A stretch of 64,000 bases of DNA from Flavobacterium gyeonganense (GCF_029625295.1 NZ_CP121112.1:1674001-1738000), one strand, 5' to 3'. Numbered from the stretch's first letter, positions 43,404-53,573 are shown. Notes: generated by a model not told the origin, from the letters alone. Made by a program: numbers and translations.

Positions 43404-45098
43404 ATGTTGAAAAACAGCTTAAAATATTTTGCTTTTTTATTGGTATTTTTAATGATGAGTTGCGCGAAGCGCGGCAGCATAACCGGTGGCTTAAAAGACA
43501 CACTTGGCCCTGTTTTAAGATCGAGTTCTCCTGAAAATTTCAGCACCAATTTTAAAGCAGACGAAATCACACTGACATTTGATGAATATGTAAAGCTTAA
43601 AAATGCCAATAAACAGTTGATTATTTCTCCGCCAATGAAAAATCCACCTATTATTACACCTACCAATGCAAGCAAATTTATCAATATAAAAATTCTGGAT
43701 ACCTTACAGCCCAACACCACATATAGTTTTAATTTCGGACAAAGTATTGCAGATAATAATGAAGGAAATCCGTATAATCAATTCAAATATGTTTTCTCTA
43801 CGGGTACTTATATTGATTCTCTTGCCTTAAACGGAAGAATTAAAGATTCTTATAATAAAACTGCTGATAATTTTGTCACTGTAATGCTTTACGAAGTCAA
43901 TGATAAATTTAAGGACTCTGTCGTTTATAAAGAAAATCCACGATACATAACCAATACGTTAGACAGTCTAACCGTTTTTAAATTAGAAAATCTAAAGGCT
44001 GGTAAATATCTCCTGATAGCTTTAAAAGACAAAGGAAACAACAATAAATTTAATCCTAAAGATGATAAAATTGGATTTATCAAACAACCTATAACGATTC
44101 CAAACGATACTGTTTACGAACTTGAATTATTTAAAGAGCAGCTTCCTTTAAAAGCTTTCAAACCAATACAGGCATCAGGAAACCGATTATTGCTTCCGTA
44201 TGAAGGAAAACAGAACTTTAATAAAGATTCGAAACCCAAAATTGTACTCAAGAACAATACTGAAGTTTTAGAAACCATTATAACACGCTTCCCAAAAAAG
44301 GACTCTTTGCAAGTTTGGTATAAACCAATAAAAGCCGACTCTCTATCACTGGAAGTCAGTAAGGACGATTATAATAAAAAGTTTAGTCTTAGAATCAAAA
44401 ACCAGAAAAAAGACACCCTGAATATTACTGCCGTGCAAAACGGAATCATACATTTCAGAGACAGGTTTACACTTGAAACTGCAACACCGCTGGTTAACTT
44501 CGATAAGTCAAAAATTAAGTTAGTCAACAAAGATTCGTTAGCTGTAGATTATACAACAGAATATGATGAGTTTGAGCAAAAGCTATATATAGATTTTAAA
44601 AAAGACCCGGCACAAAAATATAATTTTACATTTTTACCCGGCGCATTGACTGATTTTTATGAAAAATCGAATGATACTTTATCATACAAACTGAACACAC
44701 GTGAAGTAGAAGAATACGGAAATCTTACACTGAATCTACAAAATGTAAAACGTTTCCCGATTATAGTTGAATTAACCAATAAAAAAGGAGACGTTGTGCT
44801 TACCAGTGACTATTCTGAAAACAAAAACACCTTTGATTTCAAGCTCTTAGAACCTGCTATATATTCTGTAAGGGTTATTTATGATGACAATAAAAACAAA
44901 GTGTATGACCCCGGAAACTATTTAGAAAAAAGATATTCTGAAGAAGTATTTTATTATCAGGAAGAAATTGACCTGCATGCAAATTGGGACAAAGTTGAAT
45001 CTATTGATTTAAGTATTCCTTACAATCCTGAATTAGCGAAAAAGAATGAAGAAGCAAAGCTAAATGCAGAAAAAAAGAAAAAGAAAACCGTTTTTTAG
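43404..45098 (+). CDS. Lipoprotein with N-terminal SbsA-like (Big_5) Ig domain
   Basis: A 564-residue lipoprotein. I start at the ATG at 43404 (MLKNSLKYFAFLLVFLMMSC), whose lipobox gives the mature Cys at about residue 20; upstream codons are not conserved. RGSITGGLKDTLGPVLRSSSP followed by ITLTFDEYVKLKN is the usual opening of Bacteroidota Ig-like (Big_5) domain proteins. Later parts are beta-rich, with carboxypeptidase-like repeats (LENLKAGKYLLIALKDKGNN). It should sit in the outer membrane; the role is unknown. The stop overlaps the convergent nitrilase gene by 4 bases. Confidence 0.85.
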   Translation: MLKNSLKYFAFLLVFLMMSCAKRGSITGGLKDTLGPVLRSSSPENFSTNFKADEITLTFDEYVKLKNANKQLIISPPMKNPPIITPTNASKFINIKILDTLQPNTTYSFNFGQSIADNNEGNPYNQFKYVFSTGTYIDSLALNGRIKDSYNKTADNFVTVMLYEVNDKFKDSVVYKENPRYITNTLDSLTVFKLENLKAGKYLLIALKDKGNNNKFNPKDDKIGFIKQPITIPNDTVYELELFKEQLPLKAFKPIQASGNRLLLPYEGKQNFNKDSKPKIVLKNNTEVLETIITRFPKKDSLQVWYKPIKADSLSLEVSKDDYNKKFSLRIKNQKKDTLNITAVQNGIIHFRDRFTLETATPLVNFDKSKIKLVNKDSLAVDYTTEYDEFEQKLYIDFKKDPAQKYNFTFLPGALTDFYEKSNDTLSYKLNTREVEEYGNLTLNLQNVKRFPIIVELTNKKGDVVLTSDYSENKNTFDFKLLEPAIYSVRVIYDDNKNKVYDPGNYLEKRYSEEVFYYQEEIDLHANWDKVESIDLSIPYNPELAKKNEEAKLNAEKKKKKTVF

Positions 45099-45862
45099 CC
45101 CTGTATTTCAAACAGATCTTTATCGCTTAGGAAATCCATTTTTTTTCTGGTTTCCAACATGCTATTTTTATCTAATTCAACTATAAAAACACCTTCATTT
45201 TCCTGAGGCTTTAAAATGGGATTACCAAGAAAATCAACCACCTGCGAATGACCATTATATTGATGATTGTTCGCATCAAAACCTATTCTGTTTACGCCAA
45301 TGGCATAACTAAGGTTTTCAACCGCGCGGGCTTTGAGCAGTATGTCCCAGGCATTTATGCGGACTTTGGGCCAGTTGGCAACATATAAAATCAAATCATA
45401 ATTTTCGACATTTCTTACAAATACAGGAAAACGTAAATCATAACAAACCTGCAGACAGATCTTCCAGCCTAAGTACTCCACGATTTGCTTTTTATTTCCT
45501 GGTGTATATACTTTCTCTTCTCCTGCCAGGGTAAATAAATGTCTTTTATCATAATATTGAATTTCACCTGATGGAAAAGTAAAAACAAAGCGATTATAGT
45601 ATTTCTTATTCTCTGAAATAATTAAACTTCCTGCAATAGCACAATTTTTATTTTTAGCTAAAGCCTGCATCCAAACAACAGTTTCTCCCTTCATTGTTTC
45701 GGCCATTTTAGAAGCATTCATAGTAAATCCGGTTGAAAACATTTCAGGAAGCACGATCAAATCAACACAAGCATTTATTTCGTTTATTTTAGCTTCGAAA
45801 TTAATAATGTTATGCTTTGGACTTTCCCAGACAAGATTCGATTGGATAAGAGCTATTTTCAT
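45095..45862 (-). CDS. Carbon-nitrogen hydrolase (omega-amidase/YafV-like)
   Basis: A nitrilase-superfamily amidase of 255 residues. The catalytic triad is visible: Glu in LIVLPEMFSTGF, Lys in YYDKRHLFTLAGE and Cys in LQVCYDLRFPVF. The DKRHLF and FSTGF forms are typical of YafV/Nit2-like omega-amidases, which clear alpha-ketoglutaramate or similar compounds. It is convergent with the Ig-like gene, with a 4-base overlap. It is transcribed after the sdhB terminator. Confidence 0.92.
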   Translation of the reverse strand: MKIALIQSNLVWESPKHNIINFEAKINEINACVDLIVLPEMFSTGFTMNASKMAETMKGETVVWMQALAKNKNCAIAGSLIISENKKYYNRFVFTFPSGEIQYYDKRHLFTLAGEEKVYTPGNKKQIVEYLGWKICLQVCYDLRFPVFVRNVENYDLILYVANWPKVRINAWDILLKARAVENLSYAIGVNRIGFDANNHQYNGHSQVVDFLGNPILKPQENEGVFIVELDKNSMLETRKKMDFLSDKDLFEIQG

Positions 45863-45888
45863 ATTTTTTAATTTATATAAAGATAAAA

Positions 45889-45916
45889 AAACGCATTCAA
45901 ATTAATGAATGCGTTT
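45889..45916 (-). terminator. Terminator of the sdhCAB operon
   Basis: The stem AAACGCATTCA / TGAATGCGTTT around a 6-base loop is followed by T residues on the minus strand, 27 bases after sdhB. Confidence 0.85.
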
Positions 45917-45942
45917 CATATTAAAAACCCAAATGTGTTTTA

Positions 45943-46689
45943 TTATCCTTTCAAACTTGCTGCCAAATACTCACGATTCATACGTGCGATATTTTCAAGA
46001 GAAATTCCTTTAGGACATTCTACTTCACAAGCTCCCGTGTTGGTACAGTTACCAAAACCTTCTAAATCCATTTGATGAACCATGTTTAATACACGCTCTG
46101 TAGCCTCAACTTTACCTTGTGGCAATAACGCATATTGCGAAACTTTTGCCCCAACGAATAACATTGCAGATGAGTTTTTACAAGTTGCAACACATGCCCC
46201 GCAACCAATACAAGCTGCAGCATCGAATGATTTGTCAGCATCGTCTTTATTAATCGGAATCGTATTAGCGTCAATTGTATTTCCTGAAGTATTAACCGAA
46301 ATAAATCCACCTGCGTGCTGAATTCTGTCGAAAGAACTTCTGTCAACAACTAAATCTTTAATTACTGGGAATGCTTTTGCTCTAAATGGCTCGATAAAAA
46401 TCGTATCGCCATCTTTAAACATACGCATGTGTAATTGACAAGTTGTAACACCTCTGTCCGGTCCGTGTGCTTCACCATTGATGAATAAAGAACACATTCC
46501 ACAAATTCCTTCACGACAATCGTGGTCAAATGCAACTGGTTCTTCTCCTTTATTGATTAAACCTTCGTTAAGAACGTCTAACATTTCAAGGAAAGACATA
46601 TCTGGCTCGATTCCATCGATAGGATATTCTACAATCCCTCCTTTATCTTGTGCGTTTTTTTGACGCCATATTTTTAATGTAAGTTTCAT
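45943..46689 (-). CDS. sdhB: Succinate dehydrogenase/fumarate reductase iron-sulphur subunit
   Basis: A 248-residue subunit carrying electrons from the flavin to quinone. The [2Fe-2S] ligands are in [16 protein letters not shown], and the [4Fe-4S]/[3Fe-4S] ligands in [15 protein letters not shown] and [15 protein letters not shown]. The first ferredoxin motif and spacing are normal for the Bacteroidota type B enzyme. It is last in sdhCAB, 52 bases after sdhA. The complex sits on the inner membrane. Confidence 0.96.
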   Translation of the reverse strand: MKLTLKIWRQKNAQDKGGIVEYPIDGIEPDMSFLEMLDVLNEGLINKGEEPVAFDHDCREGICGMCSLFINGEAHGPDRGVTTCQLHMRMFKDGDTIFIEPFRAKAFPVIKDLVVDRSSFDRIQHAGGFISVNTSGNTIDANTIPINKDDADKSFDAAACIGCGACVATCKNSSAMLFVGAKVSQYALLPQGKVEATERVLNMVHQMDLEGFGNCTNTGACEVECPKGISLENIARMNREYLAASLKG

Positions 46690-46741
46690 TTTGTATAAGT
46701 ATTAAGTATTAAGAAATAAGTATCAAGACTTTTTCTAAATA

Positions 46742-48742
46742 CTATTTATAACTTCTTTGAACTAATTTAATGTTTTCGTAAACCAGAGGTTCTTTGTGTA
46801 ATACGGCATCGCTTGGTTTTCCTTTATACTCCCAGGCTGCAACGTATGCAAAGTTTTCGTCATCACGAAGTGCTTCTCCCTCTTCTGTCTGATATTCTTC
46901 ACGGAAGTGACCTCCACAAGACTCATTACGGTGTAAAGCATCTTTCGCAAACAATTCTCCTAATTCTAAGAAATCGGCAACACGGATTGCTTTTTCTAAT
47001 TCCTGATTAAACTCGTTAGCACTTCCAGGTACTTTAACATCTTTATAAAACTCTTCACGTAAAGCGGCAATTTCTTCCATAGCTTCAGCTAAACCTTTAG
47101 CGTTACGGGCCATACCTACTTTGTTCCACATAATTTTACCTAATTTTTTGTGGAAATAATCTACAGAATGAGTTCCGTTATTATTGATAAAATTATTGAT
47201 CAAATCTTTTACTGATTTTTCAGCTTCAACGAATTCCGGTAAGTCTGTAGAAATTGGTCCCATTTTAATATCCGGAGCTAAGTAATCCCCAATAGTGTAT
47301 GGCAATACAAAATATCCATCAGCTAAACCTTGCATTAAAGCAGAAGCTCCAAGTCTGTTTGCTCCGTGGTCAGAGAAGTTAGACTCTCCAATTGAGAAAC
47401 ATCCAGGAATTGTAGTCATTAAATTATAATCAACCCAGGTTCCCCCCATTGTATAGTGAACCGCTGGATAAATCATCATTGGTGTTACATAAGGATCTTC
47501 GTCAACAATTTTCAAATACATCTGAAATAAGTTTCCGTATTTACTTTTCACGATATCAGTTCCTAATTTAGTAACTAAAGCTTTATCATTTTCATTCAAT
47601 CCTTTAACGTGAGCAGCTTCTTTTCCGTAACGTTCGATAGCTGCTGCAAAATCAAGATAAACTGCTTCTCCGGTTTTATTAACTCCAAAACCAGCATCAC
47701 ATCTTTCTTTGGCGGCACGGGAGGCAACGTCACGAGGAACCAAGTTACCAAAAGCAGGATATCTTCTTTCCAAGAAATAATCTCTATCTGCTTCAGCAAT
47801 ATCAGTTGCTTTTTTCTTTCCTTCACGAATAGTTTGTGCATCTTCTAATTTTGCAGGAACCCAAATACGACCGTCATTACGTAACGATTCAGACATCAAA
47901 GTCAGTTTAGACTGGTGATCTCCTGAAACTGGGATACATGTTGGGTGAATTTGTGTGTAGCAAGGATTTGCGAAATACGCTCCTTTTTTATGAATTTTCC
48001 AGGCTGCTGTTGCGTTACTTCCCATAGCATTTGTTGAAAGGAAAAATACGTTTCCGTATCCTCCGGAACCAATTACTACCGCGTGAGCAGAATGCCTTTC
48101 AATTTCTCCTGTTATTAAGTTACGAGCAATAATTCCTCTCGCTTTTCCGTCAATAACTACTAATTCCAGCATTTCATGACGGTTGTACATTTTGATTTTT
48201 CCACGGCCAATCTGACGGTTCATTGCAGAATAAGCTCCTAACAATAACTGCTGTCCTGTTTGTCCTTGTGCGTAGAATGTACGGGAAACCAATGTTCCTC
48301 CAAAAGAACGGTTATCTAAAAGTCCGCCATATTCACGAGCCAACGGAACTCCCTGAGCCACACACTGGTCAATAATATTGGCAGAAACTTCAGCTAAACG
48401 ATGAACGTTTGCCTCACGTGCACGGTAGTCACCTCCTTTTACAGTATCGTAAAACAATCTGTAAACTGAGTCACCGTCACCTTTATAGTTTTTTGCTGCG
48501 TTGATACCTCCTTGTGCAGCGATAGAGTGTGCACGACGTGGAGAATCCTGGAAACAAAATGCTTTTACGTTATATCCTAACTCAGCCAAAGTAGCCGCAG
48601 CCGAACCTCCAGCCAAACCTGTACCAACTACGATAATATCAAGATTACGTTTGTTAGCAGGATTTACTAAATTAATATGATCTTTATAATTTGTCCATTT
48701 GTCCGCTATAGGACCATTTGGAATTTTTGAATCTAATGCCAT
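46742..48742 (-). CDS. sdhA: Succinate dehydrogenase/fumarate reductase flavoprotein subunit
   Basis: The catalytic subunit, 666 residues, oxidising succinate to fumarate in the TCA cycle. [19 protein letters not shown] is the FAD dinucleotide fold and [16 protein letters not shown] carries the histidine that binds FAD covalently. QIHPTCIP, the active-site [11 protein letters not shown] region and the [15 protein letters not shown] loop are intact. The size above 600 residues is usual for the Bacteroidota/epsilonproteobacterial type. Confidence 0.97.
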   Translation of the reverse strand: MALDSKIPNGPIADKWTNYKDHINLVNPANKRNLDIIVVGTGLAGGSAAATLAELGYNVKAFCFQDSPRRAHSIAAQGGINAAKNYKGDGDSVYRLFYDTVKGGDYRAREANVHRLAEVSANIIDQCVAQGVPLAREYGGLLDNRSFGGTLVSRTFYAQGQTGQQLLLGAYSAMNRQIGRGKIKMYNRHEMLELVVIDGKARGIIARNLITGEIERHSAHAVVIGSGGYGNVFFLSTNAMGSNATAAWKIHKKGAYFANPCYTQIHPTCIPVSGDHQSKLTLMSESLRNDGRIWVPAKLEDAQTIREGKKKATDIAEADRDYFLERRYPAFGNLVPRDVASRAAKERCDAGFGVNKTGEAVYLDFAAAIERYGKEAAHVKGLNENDKALVTKLGTDIVKSKYGNLFQMYLKIVDEDPYVTPMMIYPAVHYTMGGTWVDYNLMTTIPGCFSIGESNFSDHGANRLGASALMQGLADGYFVLPYTIGDYLAPDIKMGPISTDLPEFVEAEKSVKDLINNFINNNGTHSVDYFHKKLGKIMWNKVGMARNAKGLAEAMEEIAALREEFYKDVKVPGSANEFNQELEKAIRVADFLELGELFAKDALHRNESCGGHFREEYQTEEGEALRDDENFAYVAAWEYKGKPSDAVLHKEPLVYENIKLVQRSYK

Positions 48743-48757
48743 TATAATTGATATTAA

Positions 48758-49423
48758 TTATTGTTTGAAATGATGAAATAAGGCGATAATTACGAAAAGT
48801 GCCGGAACGACAACTGCGAACCAGTAACCCACTTTTGCCAAAAACCTTGAATATTTGTTATGCATCCCTACAGACTGAAGAGAAGATGCAAATCCGTGCC
48901 ATAAGTGAAATCCTAAAAGGATAAAAGATATACAGTATAATCCTGTACGAATTGGATCATGAAATTTGTGAACTAACTCTCCATAATACCTTGTAGCGTC
49001 TGGTGCTGTACCTGCTATGTATTTATACGTAACTTCAGGAAACCAGAAATCGTAAAAATGCAGTCCTAAGAATGCTAAAATAACCAATCCAGAAATAATC
49101 ATATTTCTAGAACTCCATGATGCGTTTGCAGCTCCGTTATAATTCGCATAAGCAATAGGTCTCGCAGCCCTGTTTTGAGCAGTAAGTACAAAGCCCATTA
49201 CGAAATGGAAAATTACCCCAATTGCCAAAATTGGCTGCATTACAAATTGTATTAGCGGATTGTAACCCATAAAATGTGAAGCCTCGTTAAAAACGTCTTC
49301 ACTAATAACAGAAATGAAGTTTAAGGTAACATGCAGCGCTAAAAAAGTGATTAAGAATATTCCCGAAAGAGCCATAGCTACTTTCTTTAAGATGGAAGCA
49401 TTCAATAGTGCAGATTGTGCCAT
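48758..49423 (-). CDS. sdhC: Succinate dehydrogenase cytochrome b subunit
   Basis: A 221-residue di-haem membrane anchor with five helices, joining the roles of SdhC and SdhD as in type B complexes. Candidate haem histidines lie in LALHVTLNF, GVIFHFVMGF, LGLHFYDFWF and LGFHLWHGF. It receives electrons from SdhB and reduces menaquinone. It is first in the operon, 15 bases before sdhA, behind a -7/-33 promoter at 49457-49487. Confidence 0.95.
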   Translation of the reverse strand: MAQSALLNASILKKVAMALSGIFLITFLALHVTLNFISVISEDVFNEASHFMGYNPLIQFVMQPILAIGVIFHFVMGFVLTAQNRAARPIAYANYNGAANASWSSRNMIISGLVILAFLGLHFYDFWFPEVTYKYIAGTAPDATRYYGELVHKFHDPIRTGLYCISFILLGFHLWHGFASSLQSVGMHNKYSRFLAKVGYWFAVVVPALFVIIALFHHFKQ

Positions 49424-49456
49424 AAGTGTTTAAGTAGTTTGTTTTAAAAAATTAAG

Positions 49457-49487
49457 CAAAAATAACTCAATTACATATCAACTACAA
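49457..49487 (-). promoter_or_regulatory. Promoter of sdhCAB
   Basis: On the minus strand TTG (49487-49485) is followed after 20 bases by TATTTTTG (49464-49457), fitting the Bacteroidota pattern TTG-N17-23-TAnnTTTG. The start of transcription would be near 49450, some 27 bases before sdhC. Confidence 0.6.
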
Positions 49488-49524
49488 CCATTTCGTTGTT
49501 ATTTATAATGATTTTAAAATACGC

Positions 49525-49546
49525 TACGTATACGTACTTTTACGTA
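49525..49546. promoter_or_regulatory. Triple TACGTA palindrome upstream of sdhC
   Basis: Three TACGTA hexamers within 22 bases (49525-49530, 49531-49536, 49541-49546); the first two make a perfect 12-base palindrome. It sits 38 bases upstream of the sdhC -33 box, where an activator or repressor could bind. GC-containing motifs stand out in this very AT-rich 361-base gap. No other feature is seen in the gap. Confidence 0.45.
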
Positions 49547-49784
49547 TTAAAAAAACAGAATACGCATTAAATTATTATAAAAATTTTCAAATTTATAATT
49601 TACCACCTTAATTTCAGAAAATAGTAATCCCATAAAAAAATAACAAAACACTGCTAAATTATTATTTTACTGCAACTTCTGACTACTTTTCTCCAAAACT
49701 CCCCTTAAGCCAGAATTTTATACTTGTAAAAATTGTCATTCCATTCTAATAACTTTACCTTTACCGACTTCAAAAAAAATAAGA

Positions 49785-51146
49785 ATGAAAACAGGAATTG
49801 ATGCTATTTCTTTTGATGTAGCCAACATACATTTACCCATAAAAACTTTGGCGATTGCCAGAAATATTGAACCAGAAAAATTAGAAAAAGGTCTTGGATT
49901 ATTAAAAATGACTTTTCCGGATGTTCATCAGGACGCCGTAGTTTTTGGAGCAAACGCTTTAACAAAACTCATCATTGACAACAATATAAACCTAAACGAA
50001 ATCTGCCGGATCTATGTTGGCACCGAAAGCAGTATTGACAGTTCTAAACCAATTGCTTCGTATTTAATTAGTTTAATGGAGCAAAAATTTGGCGAAGATA
50101 CTTTGGCTGAATGTGACGTTGTTGATTTTACTTTCGCTTGTATCGGAGGAGTTGATGCCATGCAAAACTGCCTTGATTTTGTAAAATTGAATCCGGCGAA
50201 AAAAGCAATCGTAGTAACCAGTGATTTTGCCAAATACGATTTAAACTCCGGCGGAGAATATACTCAAGGTGCCGGAGCTGTTGCGATGCTGATTACTGCA
50301 AATCCAAAAATCATTGCTTTTGATGACAATTGGGCTACAAGCACAAAAGGTGTTTTTGACTTTTTTAAACCGTACAGAAGCATTTCAAAAGAAGCCATTA
50401 CACAAAATACAAATAACAATTCGTGGTTTGACAATTTAGAAGCCGAAATCGAAATCCATAAAGATCAGCCGGTTTTTGATGGTCAGTATTCAAACCAATG
50501 TTATATGGATCGTACGCGTGCTGCCTACTTTTCATTCAAGAAACTAAAAAACACTACTGGAACGTTATACAAAACATGGAATAGCATTATCATGCATCTG
50601 CCTTATTCTTTTCAGGGTCGACGAATGCTATCTGAAATTTATGCTTTAGACAGCGCCGAAAAAATTATTGCCGATGATATTGTGCCCGCAGATTATCAGG
50701 CAAAAATTAAAGAAGTGGCAAAATCGGATAATTACAGAAGTTTTGTTACCGAGAAATTACAGCCTGCAGAATTGGCTTCTTCTTTAATCGGAAATCTTTA
50801 CACCGGATCTATCTTTATGGGATTATTATCAACTTTGGCTCATTTTTATGATACAAACGCAGCAATTGCCGGAACTAAATTTGGTTTCTTAGCTTACGGA
50901 AGCGGATCAAAATCAAAAGTTTTTGAAGGTACGATTCAACCGGAATGGCAATCGGCTTTAGAGAATGTAAAGCTTTTTGAAAACTTAGCGGAAAGCACTG
51001 AAATTGATTTCAACACTTACGAAAGCCTTCATAAAAAAGAACTAAAACAAAGTGTCAGAACTCCAAAAAACGAATGGGTTTTAGACCGAATCGAAAAAGA
51101 GATTCCGACTTTAATCGGAGCGCGTTATTATAAATGGGTGGATTAA
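49785..51146 (+). CDS. Hydroxymethylglutaryl-CoA synthase family protein
   Basis: A thiolase-fold enzyme of 453 residues that most likely condenses acetyl-CoA and acetoacetyl-CoA to HMG-CoA, the entry to the mevalonate route used by Flavobacteria. The catalytic Glu lies in YVGTESSIDSSKP, the Cys in FTFACIGGVDAM and the His in IIMHLPYSFQGRRM. It is longer than Firmicute MvaS (about 390) through its C-terminal part. No other mevalonate genes lie in the window. A terminator follows. Confidence 0.9.
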   Translation: MKTGIDAISFDVANIHLPIKTLAIARNIEPEKLEKGLGLLKMTFPDVHQDAVVFGANALTKLIIDNNINLNEICRIYVGTESSIDSSKPIASYLISLMEQKFGEDTLAECDVVDFTFACIGGVDAMQNCLDFVKLNPAKKAIVVTSDFAKYDLNSGGEYTQGAGAVAMLITANPKIIAFDDNWATSTKGVFDFFKPYRSISKEAITQNTNNNSWFDNLEAEIEIHKDQPVFDGQYSNQCYMDRTRAAYFSFKKLKNTTGTLYKTWNSIIMHLPYSFQGRRMLSEIYALDSAEKIIADDIVPADYQAKIKEVAKSDNYRSFVTEKLQPAELASSLIGNLYTGSIFMGLLSTLAHFYDTNAAIAGTKFGFLAYGSGSKSKVFEGTIQPEWQSALENVKLFENLAESTEIDFNTYESLHKKELKQSVRTPKNEWVLDRIEKEIPTLIGARYYKWVD

Positions 51147-51180
51147 TTTAAATTCCAATTTTAAAAATCCAAATTCCAAA

Positions 51181-51211
51181 AAACCGAAGTTTAATTAGCT
51201 TCGGTTTTTTT
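51181..51211 (+). terminator. Terminator of the HMG-CoA synthase family gene
   Basis: The stem AAACCGAAG / CTTCGGTTT around 9 bases is followed by T residues, 34 bases after the stop. Confidence 0.85.
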
Positions 51212-51227
51212 ATATCAGAACTTTCTA

Positions 51228-51686
51228 TTAAATCATTTTTGATAATTCGACCTCAAGCTTATCAAAGTTCTCTTCATTCTTATCGACTACAAATGGTTTT
51301 AATTTATTGCATTCTTCAGGCGTATCAAAAATCATTTTAAAAACAATCTTCGTGGAGTTTCCTGAAACAGGTTCAAAAGATACTGCTACCTGAAAAAGTG
51401 GTTTCGAATGGCGTTTCCAGCTTAGAAAACTGGGCTTTTCAATTTTTAGAAATTCACACTCATTTGCATAATTTCCTTTATCAGGTCCGTGCATAATGAA
51501 ACTCCATTTCCCACCTGGGCGCAAATCAAATTCATTGAATGTATTGGTAAAACCTTTTGGACCCCACCAGTTTTTTAAATGTTCCGGTTCTGTCCATGCG
51601 AAGTAAGCGAGTTCTATTGGGAACTGCACAATTCTCGTTGTTACAATTTCACATTCCGGGTTTACTGAAATATTTTCTGAAGCCAT
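51228..51686 (-). CDS. SRPBCC (AHSA1-type) domain protein
   Basis: A 152-residue START-like protein of the AHSA1 group. The signature PEHLKNWWGPKGFTNTFNEFDLRPGGKWSF is typical, including the WWGPKG turn. These small hydrophobic-pocket proteins bind ligands or act on unknown substrates. It starts 15 bases after the alpha/beta hydrolase on the same strand, so they form a likely two-gene operon. No specific function can be given. Confidence 0.9.
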   Translation of the reverse strand: MASENISVNPECEIVTTRIVQFPIELAYFAWTEPEHLKNWWGPKGFTNTFNEFDLRPGGKWSFIMHGPDKGNYANECEFLKIEKPSFLSWKRHSKPLFQVAVSFEPVSGNSTKIVFKMIFDTPEECNKLKPFVVDKNEENFDKLEVELSKMI

Positions 51687-51701
51687 ATTTATATTCTTTA
51701 A

Positions 51702-52436
51702 TCATTCATTTATAAACGAAACAATTGCATTTAAAGTTTCTTTTTGCTGCTGCTCTCTGCTAATCGTCGCTTTATCATCTCCAAGTTGGAAACCATAATA
51801 ACCAAACTGACAATGGTTTGCTCCTTCTATCTTTAAAAATTTTGCAGTTTCAGGCAGTCTTGTTTTGTTTTTCATAATCGACCCTTCATCTGCCACGCCG
51901 TCTTTTGAACCGTAAATTTTTAAGATTGGGATTTCGGCATCTGTCAGAGAAATATCTCTTGGATGAGAAGTTCCTATCAAAATCAGTTTGTCAGTCAATT
52001 TAGGGTTTTCATAGACAAACTGTGCTGCCATTTTTCCGCCCTGCGAATGTCCTGCTAAAATGTAAGTTTTAGAATCATCGCCAAAAAGATGTAAATCTTT
52101 GGGTTTATTATATCCTTTTGAGGCTAGTCGCCATGGCATTTTGATTAAATAAACCCTCATGTTTTGATCAGCAAGTTTTCTGCAAAGCGGAACATAAGCT
52201 TCTGCTTCGACCATTGCACCTGGGTAAAAGATAACAACATTTTTAAATTCTTTTTTAGGCGTAAATGAATAATAATTAGAAAGATCTTCTACTTGAACCA
52301 AATCATTGCTTTGCAAAAAAGACTTGTCTACACCGTCCGATTCATAGGAATAGAACAGCCAGATAGTAAACAATACACCTGTTGTAATCCAGATTGTTTT
52401 TAAAACTTTTTTCAGCTTCCATCTTTTTCCCGCCAT
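51702..52436 (-). CDS. Membrane-anchored alpha/beta hydrolase
   Basis: A 244-residue hydrolase with an N-terminal membrane helix (residues about 11-28). The nucleophile is in LAGHSQGGKMAA, the acid Asp in YGSKDGVAD and the His in GANHCQFGYYG; VIFYPGAMVEAEAYVPL gives the oxyanion region typical of the Abhydrolase_5 group. The catalytic domain should face the periplasm. The substrate is unknown. It is probably co-transcribed with the SRPBCC gene. A dispersed palindrome lies just upstream. Confidence 0.85.
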   Translation of the reverse strand: MAGKRWKLKKVLKTIWITTGVLFTIWLFYSYESDGVDKSFLQSNDLVQVEDLSNYYSFTPKKEFKNVVIFYPGAMVEAEAYVPLCRKLADQNMRVYLIKMPWRLASKGYNKPKDLHLFGDDSKTYILAGHSQGGKMAAQFVYENPKLTDKLILIGTSHPRDISLTDAEIPILKIYGSKDGVADEGSIMKNKTRLPETAKFLKIEGANHCQFGYYGFQLGDDKATISREQQQKETLNAIVSFINE

Positions 52437-52464
52437 ATCAAGTTGCTTTATTAAATTAAATGAG

Positions 52465-52529
52465 TGTCAGGCTGAGCGGAGTCGAAGCCTTTTCGAATTC
52501 ACAAGCCTTCGACTCCGCTCAGGGTGACA
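52465..52529. repeat. Dispersed inverted repeat (gagcggagtcgaag type)
   Basis: Arms 52465-52491 and 52503-52529 are near-exact complements around CTGAGCGGAGTCGAAG, with an 11-base loop. The GC-rich arms stand out in an AT-rich 312-base gap that contains no gene. It is a REP-like palindrome of a type common in Flavobacterium genomes. Confidence 0.8.
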
Positions 52530-52610
52530 TCAATTCTTTGTATTGTAAATAATATTTCACTTATAAAAATGTAAACATTCAAATTTAGCATTTCTCTGAA
52601 TAACTCCATA

Positions 52611-52639
52611 AAAAAACCGAAGCGGAAATTGCTTCGGTT
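52611..52639 (-). terminator. Terminator downstream of the SMI1/KNR4 gene
   Basis: The minus-strand stem AACCGAAGC / GCTTCGGTT is followed by TTTT. It lies about 110 bases after the stop at 52749. Confidence 0.7.
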
Positions 52640-52748
52640 GTTCTCTAAAATCCTGAACCGCTAAAATCGTCTTCTTTAAATAATTGTAGTAGATATTTTT
52701 TCTGAATGACATTTAGATACTTTTGTGGGCACGGATTGCAAATCCACA

Positions 52749-53573
52749 CTATCGTTTTTTGACACTAAACATTTTATCAATCAAATATATAAGCAAATTT
52801 TTATGAGTTTTTTTACTTCTTTGTTCTTCTCTTTCAACTTCTCTCTTCTGCTCAGCAAATTTTTCTCTTTTAATTTGGTCTAATCTTTTTATTTCAAGTT
52901 CTCTCTTTTGTTCATCAATTTTATCTTGTTTAGCCTTTTCCTCTAGTTTAATCCTTTTTTCCCATTCAATGTTCTGACCGTGAATAGTAACTTCCCTGTT
53001 AACACCTTCAATTAACCAATCAGTAAAAGAAAAACGAGGTCTATTACTTTTAAAATCATACTCGGGATACACTTCATTATTTGAAGAAAAATCATCAACC
53101 CAAACATTACTATATTCACTCCCATTAACTACAATAAATGCACTTGTACCGCAACCATAACCTGCTATATGAATTTGCCCATTTGAATATCCTTTCTCAA
53201 AAATATCATAGTTTTGATCAAAAGTTATTTCATAAGGATAAGGAGAAACTTCTTTACAATCAGAGCCACGACCAAAAACCACTTTATTAGTTAATTCAAA
53301 AGGAATGGATGGATTGTATTCGTTATCTTCATAAAAAAAATCTACAAAATCTATTTTTTCGACTAAATTTAAACCCCATTTATTTTTGTTCACAATACCA
53401 TTTGAAACATTCAACAAGAAAAATCGATAATCTTCTGGTATTCTAACATTAAATTTAGCCTCAAATGCTATAAGATTTTCTTCTGGTTCAGTTGGTAGAA
53501 ACATATATATTTCATCTAAAACCCATTTAGAGTCCTTTATAGAATCTAACATTTTACTATGCAGATTATCCAT
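52749..53573 (-). CDS. SMI1/KNR4 family protein with a coiled-coil tail
   Basis: A 274-residue cytosolic protein. Residues about 12-195 form the SMI1/KNR4 fold: PEENLIAFEAKFNVRIPEDYR, LLNVSNGI and later FIVVNGSEYSNVWVDDF. In bacteria such proteins are often immunity partners of contact-dependent toxins. Residues about 205-265 form a Lys/Glu/Arg-rich coiled coil (QDKIDEQKRELEIKRLDQIK), an unusual addition. No toxin gene is adjacent, so it is an orphan here. It is very AT-rich and lies between two palindromic repeat fields, which suggests transfer. Confidence 0.82.
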   Translation of the reverse strand: MDNLHSKMLDSIKDSKWVLDEIYMFLPTEPEENLIAFEAKFNVRIPEDYRFFLLNVSNGIVNKNKWGLNLVEKIDFVDFFYEDNEYNPSIPFELTNKVVFGRGSDCKEVSPYPYEITFDQNYDIFEKGYSNGQIHIAGYGCGTSAFIVVNGSEYSNVWVDDFSSNNEVYPEYDFKSNRPRFSFTDWLIEGVNREVTIHGQNIEWEKRIKLEEKAKQDKIDEQKRELEIKRLDQIKREKFAEQKREVEREEQRSKKTHKNLLIYLIDKMFSVKKR

